A DNA stretch of 64,000 bases from assembly GCA_032718475.1 (NCBI GenBank), contig JAUCBJ010008074.1, forward strand, positions 19,127-83,126, written 5' to 3'. How positions within the stretch are numbered: the first letter of the stretch is position 1; the number at the start of each line of letters is the position of its first letter. Origin of the DNA: Nemertoderma westbladi (taxonomy: Eukaryota > Xenacoelomorpha > Nemertodermatida > Nemertodermatidae). This document shows positions 8,593 to 17,351 of the stretch, one piece after another. The notes under the pieces were generated by a model. It searched no databases, was not told where the DNA came from, and saw only the letters and a list, made by a program, of their open reading frames with translations. The translations under genes and the position numbers were made by a program.

Positions 8593-11127
8593 ATGGCGAG
8601 TAAGCTGATCAGGAAGAGAAAAGCGGAGTCGGGAGGAAAAGAAATATTGGTGGATTTCACCGAAAGACACCCGGAGGAGAAGACGAGAGGATACTACGAG
8701 AGGTTGGAAAGGGGTCACGCGGCACGAGCGCTGCAGGATCACTTCCGGGAGGCGCACGAACAGCGGTTGGTCGGGACCTACGGGACGCCGTCGCTGGATA
8801 ACGCGATCTTCCAACACTTCCACTACGTGGTGAAAGGAGACGAGGCGAAGTTCGGGATTCCGAAGTATCCGAGGGAATCGCCGAGGAAGGACTGGAAAAG
8901 ATTCATAGAGTCCGTCAACAGAGGAGGATATATGATCCTAGATGACGAGGGAACCGTGGAAGACGAAGCGGGTTCGAGACGAGGAACGGCAGGGTCGGCC
9001 AGGACCATACTCTTGCATTTGGCAGCGCCAAATGGGGACATCTTCTTATTCGACCTAGGGACGTATGGGAAGAAGGACGGGCCGAAATTAGACCGACTGC
9101 CGAAAGCGGTACAGGTCTTAGTAAGAGAGAAGTCGACGACGAAAGTGGGATCGGCGATTCGCGAGGACGCGGAGAGGATCATCGGTCCGGACGCCACCAA
9201 CCTCCTGGATATGCAGAAAGTCTTTATGGCTATGACGGCACCGGATGGATTGGGGGTGGTCGAGAACTCAGGCCAATGCGGGGCGGTGGCGATGGGCCAA
9301 TTATTGGGGCTCGTATGCCACAAACCAATGGATTGGGGGAAGTTTAGGGAAGAATACGGAGCGGAACTAGCGAACTCGCTGAAGTGGGGAGCGAGACCGG
9401 GAAAGCAGGAGGTATATCAGTTTCGCAGAGGAGCGATAAAGGTATATCAGAAGCGATATATCCTGCAGGAGGACTGGATGATGATAAGTTTACTTAACTT
9501 ATTCATGACCGTAGTTATCGAAAGGGAACCAGGGGCATTTCTGTTATCGGGATCACCCCTAAGCTACAGGAGAGCCTTTAAGACGGCCTTTGACGGTCTG
9601 GTAGACCACCCGGGGCTGAAGGGCGAGTCGGTGTACTACAACAGCCGACATCTGGTAGATGGGGAAACGGATACACCGTATCAGAGATGGGAGCAGCTAG
9701 AGATGGATAGACGGGAAGCAAAGCGACTGGAAGAAGTCGCTAGACGGGAGAGGATAGAAGCAGAGGAGAGGGAAGAGGAGGCCAGGACACAGAGTTATGG
9801 CTTCGAGGAACAGGCGGGCCTAGACGAGCTTCATTGGACTTCGTCAGGGAGTTCGGGGGAGTCTCTAGGGCGAGAATTGGGATGGACGGTGGGATCGCCG
9901 AAACAGTCGACGTCGGGGTTGCAAACGATGCCCATACCAGCGGGCGCCGAGGGCGACCAACCGCCAAGGAAGTTAAGGGAGCTAGAGGGATGGAGAGCTA
10001 CGGGCGAAAGCCAAGGCGGAAAGGGACATAGTGGATCCGTCGGGATACCGGGATTGGAGACGCTACCGGAAGAAGAGGACGACGACGACGAATTCGGAGA
10101 GATGCCGCCCATCGAGAGAATAGGCCACTCGGACACGGACTGGGTTGGCGGAAGGGTGGTGACGGCCAGTGGGGCGAGGGCCTTCTGGAACAGATCCGGC
10201 AAGCGGACCTGGGTGCACGAGGGGCCGGCGATGGATTTCGCAGGGAGCACCATCAGGTTGGGCGAGCAACCGGGGACGGCACCACGGATAGTATTCGGGG
10301 AGACGATGCCCGAGAGGGGCGGAGAGATCGACGTAAACAGGGAGAGCAACGTGGAGAAGTTTGCCTACCAGCGACTCCATAGACCGCGGAGATCGCTTGG
10401 GACAAAGGACGAGGTGGGACGCGAGACATTGGTACTCGGCTGCGACTACTGTGGGAGACAGACCCATCAGGAAAGCAGCTGCCTATACCGGTTCCAACGG
10501 GGAACCTTTTGTCTCTATTGTAGAGAACCAAGTCACAGGATGGGGGCGTGTCCACGGTTGCATAACCGATGTCCAAAGTGCCACTTTCGGGGACACTACG
10601 GACGCGAGTGCGACTGGATGAGCGACGAGGAGAAGTTCACAAGGTTCGAGGAGTGGGCCGACGTCGGGGCCATGACGCGCCAGCGCATGAAGGCCCAAGA
10701 GTTCAAGTGGGGTTTCTTCCTCATAAACCAGGAGACCCACATGGAAATCATAAAGCGAAGGTTACCGTTTACCTATCAAGAGGTAGCTACGGCGGCATCG
10801 TTCGCCGGAGTTATGAACACGCAACGGTACCTGGACAGGTGGACACCAGAGAACCGGAGGGAGTTTAGGGATTTCTTGGCGGAACACGTACCAAAGGCAA
10901 TGAAGATGATCCTATGGGACGCCACACGAGGGAAACAACCAGGCCATTCTGAGGGGCCACCGGCGAAGCGGTATCGGGCTTTAATAACACCAGCGCCCAA
11001 GGAGCCGACGACCGGGATCAGCAAGGAAGTGGCAGCGAAGGTCCGGAAGCAGAAAGCGGATGATGCCAGAGGAACAGTGATAACCAAGAAACGGGCCAGG
11101 GAGGAGGACGTGAGGAGGTACAGATGA
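8593..11127 (+). CDS. Extra BEL1 protein: DEDD-exonuclease-like domain plus three CCHC knuckles
   Basis: This frame encodes 844 aa. I chose ATG 8593 (GGAATGG context) over an in-frame GTG at 8584. Residues about 90-310 follow the layout of DEDD 3'-5' exonucleases (RNase D/WRN/EXD type): a hydrophobic strand then D117-D118-E119-G; strands ILLHLA and IFLFDLG; then LPKAVQVL, KVGSAIRED with D192, and LLDMQ with D206. The final Tyr/Asp motif is unclear, so catalysis is uncertain. Residues about 370-570 are acidic and low-complexity with a coiled-coil stretch. Three perfect CX2CX4HX4C knuckles start at C617, C640 and C660, and the C-terminus is basic (KKRAREED), NLS-like. It lies between pol and the polypurine tract, where an env gene would sit, but has no signal peptide or membrane segment. 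BEL2 has a related ORF in the same place. Precise function unknown. Confidence 0.75.
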   Translation: MASKLIRKRKAESGGKEILVDFTERHPEEKTRGYYERLERGHAARALQDHFREAHEQRLVGTYGTPSLDNAIFQHFHYVVKGDEAKFGIPKYPRESPRKDWKRFIESVNRGGYMILDDEGTVEDEAGSRRGTAGSARTILLHLAAPNGDIFLFDLGTYGKKDGPKLDRLPKAVQVLVREKSTTKVGSAIREDAERIIGPDATNLLDMQKVFMAMTAPDGLGVVENSGQCGAVAMGQLLGLVCHKPMDWGKFREEYGAELANSLKWGARPGKQEVYQFRRGAIKVYQKRYILQEDWMMISLLNLFMTVVIEREPGAFLLSGSPLSYRRAFKTAFDGLVDHPGLKGESVYYNSRHLVDGETDTPYQRWEQLEMDRREAKRLEEVARRERIEAEEREEEARTQSYGFEEQAGLDELHWTSSGSSGESLGRELGWTVGSPKQSTSGLQTMPIPAGAEGDQPPRKLRELEGWRATGESQGGKGHSGSVGIPGLETLPEEEDDDDEFGEMPPIERIGHSDTDWVGGRVVTASGARAFWNRSGKRTWVHEGPAMDFAGSTIRLGEQPGTAPRIVFGETMPERGGEIDVNRESNVEKFAYQRLHRPRRSLGTKDEVGRETLVLGCDYCGRQTHQESSCLYRFQRGTFCLYCREPSHRMGACPRLHNRCPKCHFRGHYGRECDWMSDEEKFTRFEEWADVGAMTRQRMKAQEFKWGFFLINQETHMEIIKRRLPFTYQEVATAASFAGVMNTQRYLDRWTPENRREFRDFLAEHVPKAMKMILWDATRGKQPGHSEGPPAKRYRALITPAPKEPTTGISKEVAAKVRKQKADDARGTVITKKRAREEDVRRYR

Positions 11128-11797
11128 GTTCCCGGAGGCGAGGGAATGAGACTGAGACTGGGACGTGGTGCGCCTGGAAGGTGCCGCATGTAACGTACGA
11201 ACTATTAAGTATAAATTTAATTAATGCAAATAACTATATAAGTGCAATTTGTATGTACGTACGTAGTGATTAGCAGTAAAATACATACGTTTGGAGTAAG
11301 TACTATAGTCATGCAACCTTTCTCAATTAGCTACTGGGACTGGGGGACAATTGACTATGGCACTATGGACGAGACAACTGACAATTTCACACTTCTTGAG
11401 TGCGGCGGCACGAGAGGGGGGGGAGGTTCGTCAGGAGAGATAAAACAGTCAAAGTGGACTTGGGAACCGGAATAAGAGTGTAAAGTGCGGAGAGAGTGCG
11501 AACGCAATTCTAGTGTGGGGGGGGGGAGAATAAGAGGCTGAGTGAGGGACGAGGAGGTCCGGGGGTATGAGAGAGTTAGGGTGAGAGTAGAGGGGAGATA
11601 GGGCGAAAGTGTTGGGGAAACAAAAGTTGCGTGGGAGGCGAGCGCGACCGGCCCGACATGAGACGCCAGGCACACAGGGTAGCGATATCATACCCATAGG
11701 GGGCGGCCTGGAAAGCCGACCCCGAGAGAAAAGAATTCCACCCCACACCCGATATTAGATCGGGATCCAGCGGGATTGTAGCGCACTTTTTTGGTTG
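11128..11797 (+). other. BEL1 3' untranslated internal region
   Basis: This holds 670 bp without a convincing gene between the extra ORF and the stem-loop before the 3' LTR. It is A/T-rich to about 11300 and purine-rich afterwards, with several G runs. Small open frames here have no recognisable features. Confidence 0.5.
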
Positions 11798-11835
11798 ATG
11801 CTATCTTCTTACCGGGAAGATAGCATGGGGGGGAG
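11798..11835 (+). promoter_or_regulatory. Stem-loop plus polypurine tract of BEL1
   Basis: A perfect 11-bp stem (ATGCTATCTTC / GAAGATAGCAT, 7-nt loop, 11798-11826) is followed directly by GGGGGGGAG and then TGTTAGC. A purine run directly before a TGTT terminus is the plus-strand primer site of LTR elements. BEL2 has the same arrangement. Confidence 0.75.
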
Positions 11836-12373
11836 TGTTAGCTTATTCAATCCCGCCAACACCCCATAAAGTTATTAGCCGATAAGCAATATTGGGAGCC
11901 GCGAGATTGGGTAATTAACCAACTCACGCCATCCCAATAAGAATGGGAAGGAAGCACACAATAGAGGGTCAGGGGCCAAACCCCTAACCCAGAGAACAGG
12001 TGGAGTGAACGGGAATACTCCACGGGGCGCCAACAAGGGTATTAACCAATCAGAGGCGGGAATGGCATCGATTGAGTAGCAGTAAGGCCACCGTGCAATA
12101 TAACCAATAACCTATTAATCAGTGATTCAGTTATCTCAAGTGCAGCAGTGCTAGCGTAGGGTACAGCCAATTAGTTTAGTTAGGGGATCACGGGACTTTA
12201 GTTACCGTATCCCGCCTTGTACACATTCACAATATATCTATATCTTATAACCTCCTATTATACACCGAACTTCAGAACTCAGTCACTTTATTTCATCCTT
12301 ATACACGGCGGGGACGCGTGGACTAAATTACCACAACCGGATAAATCGGGATCCCCCTTGGATCCCGTCACAG
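11836..12373 (+). repeat. Probable 3' LTR of BEL1
   Basis: It starts with TGTTAGC right after the polypurine tract. The end is placed at CCCGTCACA (12373), where the unrelated G-rich minisatellite begins, giving TGTT...ACA termini. Only one LTR is in the window, so the end and target duplication cannot be verified. Confidence 0.55.
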
Positions 12374-13795
12374 AGGGGTCCCTGTCTGGTGGAGGGAGGG
12401 AGTCCCTGACTGGTGGAGGGAGGGAGGGAGGAAGGGGTCCCTGTCTGGTGGAGGGAGGGAGGGAGGGAGGGGTCCCTGTCTGGTGGTGGAGGGAGGGGTC
12501 CCTGTCTGGTGGAGGGAGGGAGGGGTCCCTGTCTGGTGGAGGGAGGGAGGGGTCCCTGTCTGGCGGAGGGAGGGAGGGGTCGCTGTCTGGTGGAGGGAGG
12601 GAGTCCCTGTCTGGTGGAGGGAGGGAGTCCCTGTCTGGTGGAGGGAGGGGTCCCTGTCTGGTGGTGGAGGGAGGGGTCCCTGTCTGGTGCTGGAGGGAGG
12701 GGTCCCTGTCTGGTGGAGGGAGGGAGTCCCTGTCTGGTGGAGGGAGGGAGTCCCTGACTGGTGGAGGGAGGGAGGGGTCCCTGTCTGGTGGTGGAGGGAG
12801 GGAGGGAGGGAGGGGTCCCTGTCTGGTGGTGGAGGGAGGGGTCCCTGTCTGGTGGTGGAGGGAGGGGTCCCTGTCTGGTGGAGGGAGGGAGTCCCTGTCT
12901 GGTGGAGGGAGGGAGGGGTCCCTGTCTGGTGGTGGAGGGAGGGAGGGAGGGGTCCCTGTCTGGTGGTGGAGGGTGGGGTCCCTGTCTGGTGGAGGGAGGG
13001 AGTCCCTGTCTGGTGGAGGGAGGGATTGGTCCCTCTCTGGTGGTGGAGGGAGGGAGGGAGGGGTCCCTGTCTGGTGGAGGGAGGGAGTCCCTGTCTGGTG
13101 GAGGTGAAGGAGGGAGGAAGGGGTCCCTGTCTGGTGGAGGGAGGGAGGGAGGGAGGGAGGGAGGGGTCCCTGTCTGGTGGTGGAGGGAGGGGTCCCTGTC
13201 TGGTGGAGGGAGGGAGGGGTCCCTGTCTGGTGGTGGGAGGGAGGGGTCCCTGTCTGGCGGAGGGAGGGAGGGGTCCCTGTCTGGTGGAGGGAGGGAGTCC
13301 CTGTCTGGTGGAGGGAGGGAGTCCCTGTCTGGTGGAGGGAGGGGTCCCTGTCTGGTGGTGGAGGGAGGGGTCCCTGTCTGGTGCTGGAGGGAGGGGTCCC
13401 TGTCTGGTGGAGGGAGGGAGTCCCTGTCTGGTGGAGGGAGGGAGTCCCTGACTGGTGGAGGGAGGGAGGGGTCCCTGTCTGGTGGTGGAGGGAGGGAGAG
13501 AGGGGTCCCTGTCTGGTGGAGGGAGGGAGGAAGGGGTACCTGTCTGGTGGTGGAGGGAGGGGTCCCTGTCTGGTGGAGGGAGGGAGTCCCTCTCTGGTGG
13601 AGGGAGGGAGGGGTCCCTGTCTGGTGGTGGAGGGTGGGGTCCCTGTCTGGTGGAGGGAGGGAGTCCCTGTCTGGTGGAGGGAGGGATTGGTCCCTCTCTG
13701 GTGGTGGAGGGAGGGAGGGAGGGGTCCCTGTCTGGTGGAGGGAGGGAGTCCCTGTCTGGTGGAGGGAAGGAGGGGTCCCTGTCTGGTGGTGGTGT
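12374..13795 (+). repeat. G-rich minisatellite, units of 27-31 bp
   Basis: Units contain GTCCCTGTCTGGTGGAGGGA with variable GGGA and TGG additions. A block of about 694 bp is duplicated inside the array: rare variants GGTGCTGGAGG (12675, 13370) and CCTGACTGG (12751, 13445) recur at that offset. G-tracts on the + strand could form G-quadruplexes. The long open frames on both strands come from the repeat length and are not genes. It lies in the probable VPS11 intron. Confidence 0.93.
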
Positions 13796-14007
13796 GAGTT
13801 TCTTTTTTCGAGGGGCTTCAAAGAAATCAGGAATATAAATAGTAAATTTTATTTAGAAAATAACCAATCAATGTATAATTGAAACTGGACTTTCGATCTA
13901 TGTAACAACTCTTTAAGTAATCGAAACTTTAAAATTAATTCGCCATCGGTGAGGATTGAATCCGCGTCTACCAATAATTATACAAACAATAAATTATCTC
14001 TCCCCAG

Positions 14008-14320
14008 TGTTACCGCGGCTATCTTATAGTGATCGCCCGAGACACAAAGACTCTCCCGAGTATACGACCCGGGGTCTACAAGGAGATGTTTATCGTTTCG
14101 ATCTACGACATACAACACAAATTCGTCGCCTACTCCGCACCCATGTCCGGTGTGTCCGAGGTCCTCTGTGAATGGGGCTCGCTGTATATACTAACATCGG
14201 ACAACCATCTGGTACAACTGGTAGAGAAGGATACCCAGAGTAAACTAGAGTTGTTGTTTAAGAAGAATCTATACGATGTTGCTATTCAACTCGCTAAGTC
14301 TCAGCAGTTTAATCATAATG
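14008..14320 (+). CDS. VPS11: VPS11 exon (internal), end of N-terminal region and start of the solenoid
   Basis: VPS11 is a core subunit of the HOPS and CORVET tethering complexes at late endosomes and lysosomes. The exon follows TCTCCCCAG and ends AATG|GTAAGC. It encodes a YRGYLIVIARD-type beginning and passes through EWGSLYILTSDN to the KKNLYDVAIQLAKSQ segment typical of VPS11. Its length (313 nt) leaves phase 1, which fits the next exon. Upstream exons for the beta-propeller are not in the window and must lie left of BEL1. Confidence 0.9.
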
Positions 14321-14404
14321 GTAAGCAGAAGCACCATGGGAATTTACTGAATAAAATTTTTATGAGATTTTACCGTGCGGAGGGGTAAGAACAATCTTTT
14401 CGAG

Positions 14405-14682
14405 GCCCATGTGAAGAATACCACCAGACTTTCTGCCGTTATATTTCACTTTGCAGTTACCCCAATGTGAAGAATACCAGGTTTTCACCAAAACCACAGG
14501 TTACAGAAGGGCTGAATCTATCCAAAACAATAAACGAATTAGTATATGTACAGGTTATAAGACAGAAATAAGCGCTATAAAACACTTAATAAAGATAAAT
14601 TAAAAAAAAAAAAAATCTTCATATATAAAATTCCAATAAAAAATCGACCGAAAAGTGAAATCCTGGTATTCTTCACATGGGC
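14405..14682. mobile_element. MITE-like element with 19-bp inverted ends
   Basis: GCCCATGTGAAGAATACCA (14405-14423) is matched by its perfect reverse complement at 14664-14682, giving 278 bp overall. An extra internal copy of the terminal motif lies near 14463-14479. There is no coding potential. It sits in the intron after the first visible VPS11 exon. No clear target-site duplication. Confidence 0.7.
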
Positions 14683-14980
14683 GCTTTGCGATTTTTGTAT
14701 AACGGGAGAAATAACGGAGAATGTCAAAACAATAAAATGTAATAAATATGTTTTATTAGTTATTTACTTTTATTGTTTTGGTTGTAATTTTCTAAAAATC
14801 ATTGTCTTTCGTTTGGCGCATTTTACCCTTTTTTTAACTATTTATCCTTTGGTTGATACTGTCTGCTATTTTACTACCAATTTTACCGACATTGTCTACA
14901 CCATATTATTAAGCATTATTGGTTCCAAAGGTGTTTACGACGATAATTATGTCCAAAACAAAAAGTGTACATAAATATAA

Positions 14981-15050
14981 ATGAATCAGAATGGTTAGAG
15001 CGTCAGACGTCCAACTCGGTGGTCACCAGTTCGATCCCACCTGGACGTCA
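14981..15050 (+). other. tRNA-like sequence (possible SINE remnant)
   Basis: TGGTTAGAGCG (about 14992) resembles a tRNA A-box and AGTTCGATCCC (about 15028) a B-box, at normal spacing. No acceptor stem can be paired, so it is not a functional tRNA. An 8-bp inverted pair GACGTCCA/TGGACGTC encloses the B-box. Confidence 0.4.
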
Positions 15051-15220
15051 TTGTCGACATTGCAAAAGCTGTACCCAACAATAAGTTATAATAAAATATA
15101 AAGGGAAATTAGGGAAATTGTTTTGGTTAGATTCAAGCACTATTGTAATCTCCTCTACTAAAATGGATGTAAAATCACACTAGGCTATAATAAACATTTT
15201 CTAAACTATCTTTTGCGCAG

Positions 15221-15531
15221 CTCTGGTTGACATTTACCGCCAATACGGCGACCATCTCTACTCCAAGGGCGATTACGACGCCTCCATAACCCAATACGTA
15301 AAGACAATAGGCCGACTCGAGGCCTCCTATGTTATACGTAAATTCCTGGACTCCCAGCGGATACACAACCTAACTATGTACTTACAGCACCTACATAGGG
15401 ACGGCTGTGCCACAGAGGACCACACCACCCTGTTACTCAACTGCTACACGAAACTCAAAGACAACATCAAACTCGATTCGTTTATAATGACAGACAGAGA
15501 GGCGGACTTCGATGTTGAGACGGGAATTAAG
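15221..15531 (+). CDS. VPS11: VPS11 exon, clathrin-repeat solenoid
   Basis: The exon lies between TTTTGCGCAG and AAG|GTAAAT. It encodes the alpha-solenoid (clathrin heavy-chain-repeat) part of VPS11, including GDHLYSKGDYDASITQY, SYVIRKFLDSQRIHNLT and DHTTLLLNCYTKLKD-type segments. Its 311 nt complete the codon split across the previous intron and end in phase 0, matching the next exon. Confidence 0.93.
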
Positions 15532-15749
15532 GTAAATACCGAACAAATATTTACTCTCTGGCTCTGCTCTTTATCATTTCTAACTGAGTTAAATCACCGT
15601 ATTTCACGCACGGGAGTCGGGAGTATTTGCAAGAAAATCATTTCCAGCGTATTACTTATAATATAACCCCATTATATGGCATGTCTGACGCATTTGCCTG
15701 TTCCACAACCGGTTAATAGTAACACAGGTTCCTACTAATAACTCAGAAT

Positions 15750-17190
15750 ACATGGACTAGGATTCTAGTATTTATACTACTACGACTTCGATACTAGGTC
15801 TAGGACTAGAATACTAGAACTATGATACTAGTACTAGGATACTAGGACTAGGATACTAGGACTAGGATACTAGGACTAGGATACTAGGACTAGAATACTA
15901 GAACTAGAATACAGAACTAGGATACTAGGACTAGGATACTAGGACTAGGATACTAGGACTAGAATACTAGAACTAGGATACTAGAACTAACTAGGACTAG
16001 AATACTAGAACTAGGATACTAGAACTAACTAGGACTAGGATACTAGGACTAGAATACTAGAAAGGATACTAGGACTAGAATACTAGAAAGGATACTAGGA
16101 CTAGAATACTAGAACTAGGCTACTAGGACTAGGATACTAGGACTAGAATACTAGAACTAGGATACTAGAACTAACTAGGACTAGAATACTAGAACTAGGA
16201 TACTAGAACTAACTAGGACTAGAATACTAGAACTAGGATACTAGAACTAACCAGGACTAGGATACTAGGACTAGAATACTAGAAAGGATACTAGGACTAG
16301 AATTATAGAACTAGGACTAGGATACTAGGACTAGGATACTAGGACTAGAATACTAGAACTAGGATACTAGAACTAACTAGGACTAGAATACTAGAACTAG
16401 GATACTAGAACTAACTAGGACTAGAATACTAGAACTAGGATACTAGAAAGGATACTAGGACTAGGATACTAGGACTAGGATACTAGGACTAGAATACTAG
16501 AACTAGGATACTAGAACTAACTAGGACTAGAATACTAGAACTAGGATACTAGAACTAACTAGGACTAGAATACTAGAACTAGGATACTAGAACTAACTAG
16601 GACTAGAATACTAGAACTAGGATACTAGAACTAACTAGGACTAGAATACTAGAACTAGGATACTAGAACTAACTAGGACTAGGATACTAGGACTAGAATA
16701 CTAGAAAGGATACTAGGACTAGAATACTAGAACTAGAATACTAGAACTAACTAGGACTAGAATACTAGAACTAGGATACTAGAACTAACTAGTTCTAGGA
16801 TACTAGGACTAGAATACTAGAAAGGATACTAGGACTAGAATACTAGAACTAGAATACTAGGACTAGGATACTAGGACTAGAATACTAGAACTAGGATACT
16901 AGAACTAACTAGGACTAGGATACTAGGACTAGAATACTAGGACTAGGATACTAGGACTAGGATACTAGGACTAGGATACTAGGACTAGAACTAGGATACT
17001 AGAACTAACTGGGACTAGGATATTAGAACTAACTGGGACTAGGATACTAGGACTAGGAGACTAGGACTAGAATTCTAGAACTAGGATACTAGGACTAGGA
17101 TACTAGAACTAGGATACTAGAACTAACTAGGACTAGGATACTAGAACTATGATACTAGAACTAGAATACTAGGACTAGGATACTATGTTG
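15750..17190 (+). repeat. CTAG-rich minisatellite filling a VPS11 intron
   Basis: About 1.4 kb of ACTAGGACTAGGATACTAG and AGAATACTAGAACTAACTAG variants, 14-25 bp per sub-unit, with CTAG at high density. It makes up most of the 1.8-kb intron 15532-17351. No gene. Confidence 0.95.
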
Positions 17191-17351
17191 GTTACCTTCA
17201 TTTATATTACGGTAAATATTTAAATTTATTTGAAGTATGAAGTGCGAATAACCCTTTAAGTTGGACAGTAATAAATGATCTGAAATTATTTGATTATTAT
17301 TTGTTCCTACGTTTTTTCTTTAATTTATTTTAATATGGTATCCAATTCTAG

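Larger units (their letters stand above)
1..12373 (+). mobile_element. BEL/Pao LTR retrotransposon BEL1 (5' end outside window)
   Basis: The order is gag, protease, reverse transcriptase, RNase H, integrase, a tandem-repeat spacer, an extra open frame, a stem-loop, a polypurine tract and a 3' LTR. The order PR-RT-RH-IN with a DUF1759-like gag and a DUF5641-like end of pol is diagnostic of BEL/Pao. The open frame is already running at base 1, so the 5' LTR and the gag start lie to the left. The element is in the same orientation as the VPS11 exons downstream. If the VPS11 exons left of the window are intact, BEL1 sits in a VPS11 intron. The right end is inferred from a single LTR and is approximate. 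Confidence 0.88.

Noticed and set aside
8593-11127. Extra ORF as a classical envelope protein
   Set aside because: No signal peptide, transmembrane segment, furin-like site or Cys-rich ectodomain. It has zinc knuckles and a basic tail instead.
12217-13882. Long Gly/Ser/Arg-rich and Pro-rich open frames on both strands
   Set aside because: They read through a G-rich minisatellite in several frames at once and have no start context or domain. Produced by repeat structure.
14981-15050. A functional tRNA gene in the VPS11 intron
   Set aside because: The A- and B-box matches are good but no acceptor or anticodon stem can be formed.
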